From contig JAUJNG010000005.1 in the NCBI GenBank assembly GCA_030448265.1, positions 62,001 through 126,000 on the forward strand: 64,000 bases of DNA. The letters are read 5' to 3'. The DNA is from Abditibacterium sp. (GTDB taxonomy: Bacteria; Armatimonadota; Abditibacteriia; Abditibacteriales; Abditibacteriaceae). The notes below the pieces were generated by a model. It saw only the letters and a program-made list of their open reading frames with translations, was not told where the DNA came from and made no database searches. Both the position numbers and the translations under genes were made by a program. Positions 16,894 to 25,972 of this stretch are shown here, piece after piece (positions within the stretch are counted from its first letter, which is position 1; every line of letters starts with the position of its first letter).

Positions 16894-17463
16894 AAAACTC
16901 AGGGCGAAACGGGAATTTCGCGTTGAATGGGACGATCTATTACTTGCGGGACGAGGATTGAGCGTAAAAAATGGCGAAGGCGGCGCGGCGGGAGCGCGAC
17001 AGGGGAAATGCGCGCGTCAGGATGTGGCCGCCGGACGTTTTCGGGCGCACTGAGGCACGGCGTGGGCGGCTGCGAGGAGCGAAGAAGGGGTGCGAAGTGC
17101 CATTTTTAACGCATTAATTATAGTCGCAGCGAGGTTGAGGCGGCAAAGCGTGCTTCTTTATAGCTGTGGAACGGACTGGCAGGGGGCGCGTTGGCTTTTG
17201 GCGCGCGACACTCATTGCACCTCCCGTCGCTCCGCTCCGGCCCTCACCCGCCGCTTCGCGGCACCCTCTCCCGCAAGCGGGAGAAGGACAACGCGCGCCA
17301 CTTGAACCGAGCAGTAAGTAACAGTAAAAACACGAAAGTCAGAGTGTGTCCTTCTCGCGCTTGCGGGAGAGGGTGCCGCGAAGCGGCGGGTGAGGGCCGG
17401 AGCGGAGCGACGGAAAAACCCATCACAAGCAGGCCAAAGCCAAACTTCCTGCCATTATTTTCC
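16894..17463. other. 570-bp gap between gltB and the MFS exporter
   Basis: Shared upstream region of two divergent genes. It holds the family B inverted repeat (17224-17413). Upstream of the repeat is an AT-rich patch with TATAGT around 17119, a possible -10 element for the plus strand. No protein-coding gene is supported; a plus-strand frame running through the repeat is open but is plainly repeat sequence. Confidence 0.6.
17224..17413. repeat. Family B inverted repeat, copy 1 (66-nt arms)
   Basis: Left arm 17224-17289 and right arm 17348-17413 are inverted complements with about one mismatch; the arms contain CCCTCACCCGCCGCTTCGCG and CTCTCCCGCAAGCGGGAGAA. The 58-nt loop contains ACCGAGCAGT and AAAACACGAAAGT, both found again in the loop of copy 2 (35285-35467) in the opposite orientation. 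A conserved loop marks this as one dispersed element rather than a chance hairpin. Confidence 0.92.
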
Positions 17464-18924
17464 GTGACAACTTCTCCTCAAATCGCTCCCGATCCCAAAC
17501 GCTGGCTCGCTTTCGCCGTCATTCTCTCCGCCACTTTATTGGGCGTGCTCGATTTTCTCATCGTCAATCTGGCACTGCCCTCCATCAAAAAAACCATCGG
17601 CGCGAGTGACGCGCAGGTGCAGCTCACCGTCGCGGTTTACGGCCTCGCCTTCGCGGTGTGCCTCATCACCGGCGGGCGACTGGGCGATATTTACGGGCGC
17701 AAGCGCATCTTTCAAATCGGCATGGGCGGTTTCACCCTCGCTTCGGCCTTGTGCGGGTTCGCGCAAACTCCGGCGCAGTTGATTGGGTTTCGCATTGTTC
17801 AGGGCGCGTTCGCGGCGCTGATGTCGCCCCAGGTTCTGGCCACGATTCAGGTTACTTTCGCGGGCGCCGAGCGCGACCAAGCGACCGGATACCTCGGCGC
17901 GACGGTGGGCGTCGGCAGTTTTCTGGGCAACGTGCTGGGCGGCTGGATGGTGAGCGCCAATCTGTTTGGCCTCGAATGGCGCCCGATCTTTTTCGTCAAC
18001 GTGCCCATCGGCATCGCGGCGATTGTCGCTTCGGTTTATCTGGTGCGCGAATCAAAGGCGCAGCGGGCGCAAAAGCTGGATGTCGCGGGCGCCCTCATTT
18101 CGGGAGTTGGGCTTTTCGCGCTGATTTTTCCCATCGCCGAAGGCCGCGAGCAAGGCTGGCCCTGGTGGTGTTTCGCGCTTTTGGCGGCGTCGGTGGCGAT
18201 TGGATATTGGTTTTTGCGCTGGGAAAAGGTCATCGCCAGACGGGGCGGTTCGCCGCTCGTGGCGCTCGATTTATTTCGCAATGCCTCTTACGCGCGCGGT
18301 TTAGGCTCGATTTTGCTCCTGTTTTGCGGACTGAGTTCGTTTTCGTTCGTGATGGGCCAGTTTCTCCAGCGCGGCCTCCACATGACGCCCGCCGGCGCCG
18401 GCATCGTTTTCGGGGCGCTCTCGCTGTCGTTTTTGCACTCGTCTCTGGGCGCGGTCAAGCTGGTCGGGCGCTTCGGGCCGCGCGTTTTGCTGTCGGGCAT
18501 CACAGTTTTGCTGGTCGGCCAGCTTGTCGTGATCGCGGTGGCGCTGATCTGGCGCGGCCATCTCAACGGGTTCGCTCTAATGCCGATTTTCGCGCTTTAC
18601 GGCTGGGGCCAGGGCCTGGCCGTGCCACAGGTGATTCGCCAGACCATGAACAGCGTCGGCGGGGGTGATGCGGGCGCGGCATCGGGCGTTTTGAGCACCG
18701 TTCAGCAAATCGCGTTTTCGCTGGGCGTTTCGGTGATTGGCGGCGTGTTTTTCGGCATCGCCGACAAAACCGGCACACCCGACGCCTACGCTTTCGGCCT
18801 CGCGGTGGCGTTTGGCATCAGCTTCGTTTTCGTCTTGACCGCGCGGGTTTTGGTGGCCCAGATGCTGCGTCTCAACGACCAGAACCCCATTCAAAAGCTC
18901 GCGTCCGTCGTGGCGGAAGCGTAA
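17464..18924 (+). CDS. MFS multidrug efflux transporter, DHA2 (EmrB/QacA) type
   Basis: About 486 aa with roughly 14 transmembrane segments, a proton-driven exporter of the inner membrane. Family signs are motif A-like GGRLGDIYGRKRIFQIG after TM2, motif C-like sequence GATVGVGSFLGNVLGGWM in TM5, and the early LDFLIVNLALPSIKKTIGAS. No ATG precedes TM1. The GTG at 17464 just after the family B repeat is the most sensible start; upstream codons in the same frame are repeat DNA. The C-terminus ends in a short soluble tail, and a terminator-like hairpin follows at once. No regulator gene is adjacent, so the substrate cannot be guessed. Confidence 0.88.
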   Translation: MTTSPQIAPDPKRWLAFAVILSATLLGVLDFLIVNLALPSIKKTIGASDAQVQLTVAVYGLAFAVCLITGGRLGDIYGRKRIFQIGMGGFTLASALCGFAQTPAQLIGFRIVQGAFAALMSPQVLATIQVTFAGAERDQATGYLGATVGVGSFLGNVLGGWMVSANLFGLEWRPIFFVNVPIGIAAIVASVYLVRESKAQRAQKLDVAGALISGVGLFALIFPIAEGREQGWPWWCFALLAASVAIGYWFLRWEKVIARRGGSPLVALDLFRNASYARGLGSILLLFCGLSSFSFVMGQFLQRGLHMTPAGAGIVFGALSLSFLHSSLGAVKLVGRFGPRVLLSGITVLLVGQLVVIAVALIWRGHLNGFALMPIFALYGWGQGLAVPQVIRQTMNSVGGGDAGAASGVLSTVQQIAFSLGVSVIGGVFFGIADKTGTPDAYAFGLAVAFGISFVFVLTARVLVAQMLRLNDQNPIQKLASVVAEA

Positions 18925-18956
18925 AAGGGCGCGATTTTTACAAATCGCCGCCCTTT
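18924..18956 (+). terminator. Hairpin terminator after the MFS gene
   Basis: The stem AAAGGGC-GCGATTT pairs with AAATCGCCGCCCTTT, with one bulged base, and starts on the last base of the stop codon. It is followed by an unrelated large inverted repeat. Confidence 0.7.
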
Positions 18957-18960
18957 AATG

Positions 18961-19012
18961 CAGTGTTGCGGGTTTGGTGAGCAGTGACTGTCTCACCAAA
19001 CCCGCAACACTG
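18961..19012. repeat. Perfect 21-bp inverted repeat at the 3' end of alaS
   Basis: Left arm 18961-18981 (CAGTGTTGCGGGTTTGGTGA...) and right arm 18992-19012 are exact complements around a 10-nt loop. It lies 8 bases beyond the alaS stop, between convergent genes, so it probably serves as the terminator of alaS. The tail is not U-rich. Confidence 0.88.
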
Positions 19013-19019
19013 GTTATGG

Positions 19020-21644
19020 TTAAACCAACTGCGCCGCCTGCCCCAGCGCCTCATCAATCTTCGAAACGTCTTTCCCGCCCGCCTGAGCGAAATCGGGCCG
19101 TCCGCCACCACCACCGCCGGTGATTTGCGCCAGTGATTTGACGATGTTGCCCGCGTGCGCGCCTTTCTCGACCGCACCCTTTGAGGCTTTGACCGCCCAC
19201 ATCACTTTGCCGCCGCTTTCCGATGCCAGAACGACGACGCCATCGAGTTTCTGCGCCAGTTTGTCGGCCAGGTCGCGCAGGGCGTCGCCCGAAAGTCCCT
19301 CCGGCGCGCGCGAGGCGACGAATTTGATGCCCTTGACTTCGCTCGCGCTCGCCAGAATTTCCTCTTCCGCGCCGCCCGACAGTTTGCGCTGCATCTGCGC
19401 GAGTTGCTTTTCAAGTTCGCGCACGCGGCTCCCCAGTTTTTGCGCCGCCGCGAGCGCATTCTCCGGTTTGGCGCCGATTTCCGCCGCGACTTCGCGCAGT
19501 TTTTGAGACTGCGCTCGGTCGTATTCGAGCGCCGCCGCGCCCGTCAGGGCTTCGATGCGGCGCAGGTTGGCGCCCACGCCGCCTTCGCTCACGATACGCA
19601 GCAGTCCCGCCGCCGAAGTGTTTGGCAAATGGGTTCCGCCGCACAGTTCGAGCGAAAAATCGCCCATTTTGACGGTGCGAACCACGTCACCGTATTTTTC
19701 GCCGAACAGCGCCATCGCGCCCATCGCGCGCGCTTCGGCGAGGGTTTTTTCGGCGATTTTAATGGGAAGCGAGGCCAAAATTTCCTCGTTGACGGTTTTC
19801 TCGATGGTTTCGAGTTCCTCGACGGAAACCGGCGCGAAATGGACGAAATCGAAGCGCAAACGGTCGCCTTCGACCAAAGAGCCGCGCTGTTCGACGTGTT
19901 TCCCCAGATGCTGGCGCAACGCGGCGTGCAAGAGGTGAGTGGAAGAGTGCGCGCGTTCGATGGCGCGGCGACGTGTCATGTCGACACGCGCAGTCACTTT
20001 CAAACCTTCTTTGATTTCCCCGCGAATGACTTCAACGGTATGAATCCAAGTCTTGCCCTCTTTTTGCGTGTCAAGGACTTTGGCAGAAAAATCAGCGTCT
20101 TCGCTCCATAATTCTCCTGTGTCGCCTACTTGTCCACCACTTTCCGCGTAGAAAGGGGTTGTGGTTAACACAACATCAAAGTGGTTTGCGGTTTCGCTTC
20201 CATCTACCATATGAGGCGAGAAAAGATAAACACTCGCCGCGTGGATGAGTTCTTTATAGCCAACGAATTTAATATCTTGGTCAACGTCAAATTTACGTTT
20301 TTGATATTCGCCCACCGCCGAACCCGAAATTTTGGAGTGGCTTTGCGACGCGGCCTCAAATTCGTTGGCATCGTAGCTGAGATCATTGTCAGCCAGAATA
20401 TCGGCGGTGAGTTCGGGCGGAAAGCCCTGACTCGAATAAAGCGAGAAAACTTCGGCGCCCGACAGCGATTTCAGGCCCTTCTTTTTGGCGTCGTCGATCA
20501 AATCTTCCAGGCGGTTCATGCCGCTTTCGATGGTGACGCCGAAACGCTCTTCCTCGCGCAAAATGAGGTCCGAAATGAGGGCGCGACGCTCGATCAGTTC
20601 GGGATAAACCGCGCCGTAACTTTGCTCGACAACCGGCACGATGCGGTGCAAAAACGGCTTGTCGAGGCCGAGCGCGCGACCGTTTAGATAGGCGCGGCGG
20701 ATGAAGCGGCGCAGCATATAATCGCGGCCATTGTTGCCAGGGGTGACGCCATCGGCGGCCAGAAATATCGCGGCGCGAACGTGGTCGGCGATGACGCGAA
20801 GCGGTTTGGTCGTCGGGTCTTCGCGGTGGAGTTGCGGCGTGGAGAGATCGAAGCGCAAATCGCCCTCGCGTTTGGCGGCGGAAATGGCGTTGATGAGGGG
20901 CGCGAAAAGATCGGTGTGATGGATGGTATCGACGCCCTGCAAAATCGCGGCGGTGCGCTCCAGGCCCATTCCGGTGTCGATTCCTGGCGCCGGAAGCGCC
21001 AATAATTCGCCGCTTTCGGTCTGGTTGTATTGCTGGAAGACCAGATTCCAGATTTCGCCGTAACGGTCGCCGTCGCCGCCTGGTCTGTCCATTTCGGCGT
21101 CGCCGGTGTCGTATTTCGCGCCTCGGTCGAAGAAAATCTCGGAGTCCGGCCCGCAGGGGCCGCTTTTGCCGACTGGCCCCCACCAGTTGTCTTTTTTGTC
21201 GAAACGATAGATGCGCTCGTCGCTGAGGCCTACATCTTTTTTCCAGATTTCGGGCGCTTCTTTGTCTTCAAAATAGACCGAAACCCACAGCACGTCGGGG
21301 TCGATGTTCAGCTCTTTGGTGAGAAATTCCCAGCCCCACACGATGGCTTCGCGCTTGAAATAGTCGCCGAAGGAAAAGTTGCCCAGCATCTCGAAAAACG
21401 AGGCGTGGCGCCACGTCACGCCGACCTGCTCGATGTCATCGGCGCGGCAGCATTTCTGGCAGCTCGCCAATCTTGTGGCGGGCGGAGTTTCTTCGCCTTT
21501 GAAAAAGGGCACGAGCGGCTGCATTCCCGCCGAGGTGAGAAGCGTGGTCGGATCGGTGGGAATGAGCGAGGCGGAAGGGATGATGAGCGAGTTTTTCTGC
21601 TCGAAGAATTGGAGGTATTTGGCGCGAAGGTCGTGTCCGGTCAT
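19020..21644 (-). CDS. alaS: Alanyl-tRNA synthetase
   Basis: 874 aa, the usual length. It charges tRNA-Ala and edits mischarged Ser/Gly in the cytoplasm. The class-II catalytic domain opens with YLQFFEQKNSLIIPSASLIP and FTSAG-like LLTSAGMQPLVPFFKG, with HASFFEMLGNFSFGDYFK. The editing domain has STHLLHAALRQHLG and the zinc-type LCGGTHLPNT near residue 665. The Gly-rich C-Ala tail contains GGGGGGRPDFAQAGGKD. ATG 21644 is chosen over 21674 because the family begins at MTGHDLRAKYLQFF. The linker at about 20180-20390 is strikingly AT-richer than its flanks, though the reading frame is sound. Confidence 0.96.
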   Translation of the reverse strand: MTGHDLRAKYLQFFEQKNSLIIPSASLIPTDPTTLLTSAGMQPLVPFFKGEETPPATRLASCQKCCRADDIEQVGVTWRHASFFEMLGNFSFGDYFKREAIVWGWEFLTKELNIDPDVLWVSVYFEDKEAPEIWKKDVGLSDERIYRFDKKDNWWGPVGKSGPCGPDSEIFFDRGAKYDTGDAEMDRPGGDGDRYGEIWNLVFQQYNQTESGELLALPAPGIDTGMGLERTAAILQGVDTIHHTDLFAPLINAISAAKREGDLRFDLSTPQLHREDPTTKPLRVIADHVRAAIFLAADGVTPGNNGRDYMLRRFIRRAYLNGRALGLDKPFLHRIVPVVEQSYGAVYPELIERRALISDLILREEERFGVTIESGMNRLEDLIDDAKKKGLKSLSGAEVFSLYSSQGFPPELTADILADNDLSYDANEFEAASQSHSKISGSAVGEYQKRKFDVDQDIKFVGYKELIHAASVYLFSPHMVDGSETANHFDVVLTTTPFYAESGGQVGDTGELWSEDADFSAKVLDTQKEGKTWIHTVEVIRGEIKEGLKVTARVDMTRRRAIERAHSSTHLLHAALRQHLGKHVEQRGSLVEGDRLRFDFVHFAPVSVEELETIEKTVNEEILASLPIKIAEKTLAEARAMGAMALFGEKYGDVVRTVKMGDFSLELCGGTHLPNTSAAGLLRIVSEGGVGANLRRIEALTGAAALEYDRAQSQKLREVAAEIGAKPENALAAAQKLGSRVRELEKQLAQMQRKLSGGAEEEILASASEVKGIKFVASRAPEGLSGDALRDLADKLAQKLDGVVVLASESGGKVMWAVKASKGAVEKGAHAGNIVKSLAQITGGGGGGRPDFAQAGGKDVSKIDEALGQAAQLV

Positions 21645-21820
21645 GATGAGTTCTCGATGTTTTGGCGGGCGCAAAGTTTAGCGCGTTGCTTTGGCCGAGG
21701 CGTTTTTTACGAAATCCAGCCCGCGACGCGCCGTTGCAGCACCTTGAGAACTTCACCATTCCAGGAATAAGCGTCGGTTTGCCCCTTCCCCATCAACGGC
21801 GCGGCGCAAAAATACCAGGA

Positions 21821-21838
21821 GTGCAAGAGAATTTGCAC
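21821..21838 (-). terminator. Possible weak terminator
   Basis: GTGCAA at 21821-21826 pairs with TTGCAC at 21833-21838. On the minus strand it is followed, after a few bases, by a short T run. It lies just past the stop of the 154-aa gene. Confidence 0.35.
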
Positions 21839-21853
21839 GTTTTTCTGCTCTTC

Positions 21854-22318
21854 TCACTGACGTAAAGCGGCTCGTTTTTCTGGGGTGATGTCGTCTTTTG
21901 CGGCGGCAAGCGCGTAAAATTCGCTGCCAAACTTGAAAAGTCGATAGAAGCGACTTGGAAGAGTTGGAACTTGCGCTTCACGCAATTGACGCCATTCGTC
22001 CTCCAAAAGCGGGAAAATCTGGTCAGGAGCGCCGAGGGGAAAGCGAATTTTCAAAGCCGCCAAACCTTCAAGCGTTGAAATGAAAAGGGCAGAGTGCCCA
22101 CGCCGCGCCATTTCTTTTTCTTTTTCCTTCGTCCAAGGGGCGATGTTGCGCGCAATGACCGCAGCCTGTTGCCGGTGTAATTCCGAAAGAGATTCCAGTG
22201 TTGGAATGGGGCGTATCGCTCGCAGCCGCATGGTTTCGCGTTGCAGCGCCGCGCGCCATTGCGCCGCGTTGTCGGAAGGAATTTCGGCGGCTTCCCCCTC
22301 GCCCCAAAGCCATTTCAT
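21854..22318 (-). CDS. Conserved-looking protein of unknown function
   Basis: 154 aa, mostly helical, without signal peptide or membrane segment, rich in Arg, Glu and Trp (for example QWRAALQRETMRLRAIRPIP and PWTKEKEKEMARRGHSALF). I recognise no domain. Its ATG overlaps the TGA of the AI-2E-type permease gene (ATGA at 22315-22318), which strongly supports translation and coupling to that permease. It may be an accessory factor of that membrane protein, but nothing in the sequence shows how. Confidence 0.7.
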   Translation of the reverse strand: MKWLWGEGEAAEIPSDNAAQWRAALQRETMRLRAIRPIPTLESLSELHRQQAAVIARNIAPWTKEKEKEMARRGHSALFISTLEGLAALKIRFPLGAPDQIFPLLEDEWRQLREAQVPTLPSRFYRLFKFGSEFYALAAAKDDITPEKRAALRQ

Positions 22319-23481
22319 GTTCGTGCCTCGGCTTCCGCCACTCGTTTCGCACCCTCGCTAATCGCGCCATGCGGCTCGTTTTCGGCTATCGCGGCGGGCG
22401 ATTCTGCCGGCAAAGGCGCGGCGAGTTGGGGAAACAGATAAATCGCGATCACGCGCAGCGAAGCGAAAACCGGCACCGCGACGACGGTGCCAAGCGGCCC
22501 GCCGAATTGAAAACCGCACAAAAACGCGAAAATCACCATCAAGGGATGCAGCCCGACACCTTTGCCCAGCACGCGCGGTGCGATGCCGTAGTCCACGATG
22601 AGATTGAAAACGATGCAGCAGCTCACCGCCGCAATCGCGGCATTGACCGGCTGCGCCGAGGTGAGATAAGCCGTCACGCCCGCCGAAGTGAAAATAATCG
22701 CGGGGCCGAAATAGGGCAGAATGTAGATGCACGCCGCCAGAGCGCCCAAAACGAGCGGATATTGCAGCCCGTAAACGCGCGACAGCACCTCGAACGCGAC
22801 GGTGCAAAGTGCGCCGTAGGTGCTGCACACGATCATCTGGCCGCGCACATAACGGCCCAGCAGTTCGTTGATGGAGTGCGACAGTTCGCTCATGTCGCGG
22901 CGATAGGGCGGCGGCACTATCATGAGCAGCCGCGCTCGAATGCGCTGCGCTTCGATCATGATGCCCAGCGTCACCAGATTGAGCAGAAAAACCGAGATAA
23001 AGAGCCAGCCCAGCGAACCGACGACCCAGGTCGCGGCGTTGGAAGCGTAGGTGGGCGCCTCGCGCTGCAAACGCTCCAGGCTTTTGTCGATTCCCTCGTC
23101 AATCGACTGGCGGATCGCGGCGGGCAGTTTCGAGTCGCGCAGTTTCTGGCGATTCGATTCAACTAAAGTCGTCACCTGGCGGCTGTAGGTTTCGCGGTTG
23201 GAAATGAGGGTCTGCGCCTGCTGAAACGCCGCCGCCAGCAGCGACACCACCACCAGAGAAAGCAGCAAATAAACGCAAAAAACGAATCCGACAGCGCCGC
23301 GCCGCGAGTGGCCGCGCTTTTCGAGCTTTTGCAGCATCGGTTCGAGCGCGAACGCGATGAGGCCGCCGACCAGAAAAATCGGCAGCGCGCCGCGCACCAG
23401 ATAAAGCGCGACCAGAACGCCCAAAAGCAGCAAGCCGAAACCGACATAACGCAAAACAACGGCATCGAGCGTTTTATTCAT
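22315..23481 (-). CDS. AI-2E family (PerM/YdiK-like) transporter
   Basis: 388-aa inner-membrane protein. Two N-terminal TM helices (YVGFGLLLLGVLVALYLV, then LPIFLVGGLIAFALEPM) are followed by the hallmark ALEPMLQKLEKRGHSRRGAV. A long soluble insert of about 80 residues (QAQTLISNRETYSRQVT...) precedes the C-terminal helical bundle with LVLGALAACIYILPYFGPAI and LMVIFAFLCGFQFGGPLGTV. Members export or exchange small solutes (AI-2, indole, Na+/H+ in different cases), so the substrate is open. It is first gene of a two-gene unit with the overlapping 154-aa protein. No ribosome-binding site is evident before ATG 23481. Confidence 0.88.
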   Translation of the reverse strand: MNKTLDAVVLRYVGFGLLLLGVLVALYLVRGALPIFLVGGLIAFALEPMLQKLEKRGHSRRGAVGFVFCVYLLLSLVVVSLLAAAFQQAQTLISNRETYSRQVTTLVESNRQKLRDSKLPAAIRQSIDEGIDKSLERLQREAPTYASNAATWVVGSLGWLFISVFLLNLVTLGIMIEAQRIRARLLMIVPPPYRRDMSELSHSINELLGRYVRGQMIVCSTYGALCTVAFEVLSRVYGLQYPLVLGALAACIYILPYFGPAIIFTSAGVTAYLTSAQPVNAAIAAVSCCIVFNLIVDYGIAPRVLGKGVGLHPLMVIFAFLCGFQFGGPLGTVVAVPVFASLRVIAIYLFPQLAAPLPAESPAAIAENEPHGAISEGAKRVAEAEART

Positions 23482-23486
23482 GGCGT

Positions 23487-23562
23487 TGAGAGGCGAGAAA
23501 CGAGAGGCGGGAGGCGAGATGTTGCAACTAAAACTTTCTCGCCTCTCGTTTCTCGCCTCTCA
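23487..23562. repeat. Family G inverted repeat (GAGAGGCGAGAA type), copy 1
   Basis: Perfect 23-nt arms, 23487-23509 and 23540-23562. Each arm is itself built from short GAGAGGCGAGAA / ACGAGAGGCG units. It fills nearly the whole gap between the aldo/keto reductase and the permease gene. The same unit recurs at 38394-38470. Confidence 0.85.
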
Positions 23563-23564
23563 TT

Positions 23565-24548
23565 TTACCTTTTCCCGAAATCGGCCTGATAATACTCGGC
23601 GACGTGCGTGCCAGGTTTAATCAATCCATCGACCCGTTTGGAATCTTCCTCGGAAATCTCGACATCGAGCGCTTTCAAATTGTCTTCCAACTGCTCCATC
23701 GTTTTCGGCCCGATGATGGGCGAAGAGATGGTTTTTTGCGCCATCACCCACGCCAGAGCGAAAGCGTCCATCGCGGCGCCTTTGTCTTTGGCCAGTTGTT
23801 CCACGCCTTCGATGACGTTCCACGTGGCGTCGTTGACTTCTTCGCCCGACCGAAACTTGCCGCTCTGATAGCGCGAACCTTCCGGCCCCTGCTCGCCGCG
23901 CCGGTATTTGCCGGTCAGCATTCCGCCCGCCAGAGGACTCCAGGGAATCACGCCGAAGCCGTATTTCTCGCAAAACGGCAATAATTCGCGCTCGATGCGG
24001 CGGTCGAGCAAGTTATACGGCGGCTGCTCGCACACGAAGCGATTGAGGCCCCATTTTTCGCTTTCCCACAAACTTTCGACCAGTTGATAAGCCGAAAACG
24101 TCGAAGTGCCGATGTAGCGCACTTTGCCCTGTCGAATCAGGTCGTCGAGCGCGCGCAGCGTTTCATCAATCGGCACGCCGCTTTGCGGGCGATGAATCTG
24201 ATAAAGGTCGATGTGATCGACATTGAGGCGGCGCAGCGAATCTTCGCAGCCTTTGATGATGTGAAGCCGCGAATTGCCCTGATCGTTGGGCCGCTCGCCG
24301 ACTTTGCCGTGAACTTTGGTGGCCAGAAACACTTCGTCGCGCTTGCCTTCGAGCGCCTTGCCGACCACGACTTCGCTCTGGGTTTTGGAATAGACGTCGG
24401 CGGTGTCCCAAAACGTGATTCCGGCATCGAGCGCGCAGTGCATAATGGCAATCGAGTCGGCTTCGTTCGTGCTGGAGCCGAAATTCATGCAGCCCAGACA
24501 GAGCGGCGAGACTTTGGCGCCGGTGCGCCCCAGTGGTTTGTAATTCAT
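23565..24548 (-). CDS. Aldo/keto reductase
   Basis: 327 aa, a cytoplasmic NADPH-dependent TIM-barrel oxidoreductase. Catalytic tetrad positions are visible: Asp and Tyr in FWDTADVYSKT, Lys in LATKVHGK and His in YQIHRPQ. The cofactor-binding end has SSPIIGPKTMEQLEDNLKAL. It belongs to the YajO/Tas/AKR11-like group acting on aldehydes or sugar-derived carbonyls; the precise substrate is unknown. The 5' side of the gene abuts the family H repeat, so its leader is repeat DNA and no normal ribosome-binding site is seen. Its neighbours give no pathway clue. Confidence 0.93.
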   Translation of the reverse strand: MNYKPLGRTGAKVSPLCLGCMNFGSSTNEADSIAIMHCALDAGITFWDTADVYSKTQSEVVVGKALEGKRDEVFLATKVHGKVGERPNDQGNSRLHIIKGCEDSLRRLNVDHIDLYQIHRPQSGVPIDETLRALDDLIRQGKVRYIGTSTFSAYQLVESLWESEKWGLNRFVCEQPPYNLLDRRIERELLPFCEKYGFGVIPWSPLAGGMLTGKYRRGEQGPEGSRYQSGKFRSGEEVNDATWNVIEGVEQLAKDKGAAMDAFALAWVMAQKTISSPIIGPKTMEQLEDNLKALDVEISEEDSKRVDGLIKPGTHVAEYYQADFGKR

Positions 24549-24633
24549 GGTGGTTTGGTTGTTGGGTGGTTAGGTGGTTGAGGTGACTGGGTAGATATTC
24601 AACCACCCAACCACCAAACTACCTAACCACCTC
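24549..24633. repeat. Family H simple-sequence hairpin (GGTGGTTAGG type), copy 1
   Basis: A run of GGTTGTTGGGTGGTTAGGTG units is followed, after ACTGGGTAGATATTC, by inverted AACCACCCAACCACC units. The pairing is imperfect and can slip in several registers. It separates two divergent starts and therefore lies in both leaders. Related runs are at 41068-41099 and 53515-53568. Confidence 0.75.
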
Positions 24634-24634
24634 A

Positions 24635-25948
24635 ATGAAAATCCTCTTTTCGACTTTTGGCTCGCTGGGCGACCTGCATCCTTATATTGCGGTTGCATCC
24701 GAAGCCAAAGCGCGCGGCCACGAGCCTGTAATTGCTACCGCCGCCAAATATCGCGCCAAGATCGAAAGTTTGGGATTGGAATTTCGCGCCGTTCGCCCCG
24801 ATTTGCCGTCCGAAGGCGATTTCGGCCCGCTCGCCAAACGGGTGATGGATTTGAAAGACGGCCCGCGCTTCCTTTTTCAGGATGTTCTCTCGCCCGTGCT
24901 GCGCGACTCTTACGCCGATTTGCTCGCCGCCTCGGAAGATGCCGATGTGATCATCACCCATCCCGCCGCGCTCGCGGGGCCGCTCGTGGCGCAAAAGTTG
25001 GAAAAAAAGTGGCTTTCCAGTGTTCTGGCGCCGATTTCCCTGTGGAGCAAATTCGACCCGCCGGTGCCGCCGACGTTGCCGCACCTCGATTTCCTGCGCG
25101 TCTTAGGCCCCATCTGGCCCACGATTATGTTCGCTCTGGGCCGCAGAGGAACGGCGCCCTGGGTCGCGGAAGTGGACAAATTGCGACGCGAAATCGGTGT
25201 CCCGTCGCTGGGGCATCCGATGTTTGAAGGTCAGTTCTCGCCGTTTGGGACGCTCGCGCTGTTCTCGCGGCATTTCGCGGCGCCGCAGCGCGACTGGCCG
25301 GTCAATACGACGGCGACGGGGTTTTGTTTTTACGACGCGCAGGGATATGAAAAAGCGGGACTTACGTCCTCTTCCAATCGGTTGCTTGAAACTCGATTGG
25401 AAGAGGACGTAAGTCCCGCCCCCCATTGGAAAAAGTGGATCGAAGAAGGCGAGCCGCCGATTGTTTTCACGCTGGGCAGTTCGGCGGTTTTCGCAGCAGG
25501 CGATTTTTACGGCCTGAGTGCTTCGATTGTCTTTGATTACGAACGCCGAGGATTACTGCTGGTGGGAAGAGAAATGCAAGATTATCCGCCCTCACAATTG
25601 CCGCCCGACGTTTTGTCCGTTGATTACGCGCCGCACAGCGAGATTTTTCCGCGCGCGTGCCTCATCGTGCATCAAGGTGGTGCTGGCACCACAGCCCAGG
25701 CTCTGCGCGCCGGTGTGCCGCAAATTATCGTGCCATTCGCGCACGACCAGCCCGACCACGCCGCGCGATTGCAGCGCCTTGGAGTCGGCTACATAGAGAA
25801 GCGTCGCCATTATCCAGGTCAGGCGTTTGAATCACATTTCGACAATCCCGACTTCCTCACCCAAAACGCCCAACGTCTCGGTGAAAAAATACGCGCCGAA
25901 AACGGCCCGCTCGCCGCGTGCGAGGCCATCGAGCGACTTTGCCCTTAG
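24635..25948 (+). CDS. Glycosyltransferase, GT1/UGT-like, with repeat insertion
   Basis: 437 aa, a GT-B fold transferase likely acting on a lipid or natural-product acceptor with a nucleotide sugar. The N-terminal Rossmann domain starts MKILFSTFGSLGDLHPYIAV. The C-terminal donor domain has PPIVFTLGSSAVF and the signature IVHQGGAGTTAQALRAGVPQ, then PFAHDQPDHAARL. Between the two domains, residues about 241-262 are encoded wholly by an inverted repeat (25355-25419) that keeps the frame; the linker there tolerates insertion. The start is the ATG directly after the family H repeat. No sugar-biosynthesis genes adjoin it. Confidence 0.85.
   Translation: MKILFSTFGSLGDLHPYIAVASEAKARGHEPVIATAAKYRAKIESLGLEFRAVRPDLPSEGDFGPLAKRVMDLKDGPRFLFQDVLSPVLRDSYADLLAASEDADVIITHPAALAGPLVAQKLEKKWLSSVLAPISLWSKFDPPVPPTLPHLDFLRVLGPIWPTIMFALGRRGTAPWVAEVDKLRREIGVPSLGHPMFEGQFSPFGTLALFSRHFAAPQRDWPVNTTATGFCFYDAQGYEKAGLTSSSNRLLETRLEEDVSPAPHWKKWIEEGEPPIVFTLGSSAVFAAGDFYGLSASIVFDYERRGLLLVGREMQDYPPSQLPPDVLSVDYAPHSEIFPRACLIVHQGGAGTTAQALRAGVPQIIVPFAHDQPDHAARLQRLGVGYIEKRRHYPGQAFESHFDNPDFLTQNAQRLGEKIRAENGPLAACEAIERLCP
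25355..25419. repeat. Family E inverted repeat inside a coding region, copy 1
   Basis: Perfect 26-nt arms, 25355-25380 (GCGGGACTTACGTCCTCTTC...) and 25394-25419, with a 13-nt loop. A diverged sister copy lies between genes at 36444-36505 (GCGGGGCTTGCGCCCTCTTC...). Here it is read through in frame in the glycosyltransferase gene. Confidence 0.92.
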
Positions 25949-25972
25949 CCCAGTTCGCTAAAATTCCTTTCC

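Noticed and set aside
17191..17463. N-terminal extension of the MFS gene through the family B repeat
   Set aside because: The added codons translate a dispersed repeat (RSGPHPPLRGTLSRKREK-like) that occurs elsewhere as non-coding DNA.
20180..20390. AT-rich patch in alaS as a sign of transferred DNA
   Set aside because: The reading frame is continuous and the patch falls in the variable linker before the editing domain; ordinary relaxed constraint explains it.
24549..24633. GGTGGTTAGG runs as G-quadruplex regulators
   Set aside because: G runs are mostly two to three long and interrupted; the presence of an inverted partner makes duplex hairpin formation the simpler reading.
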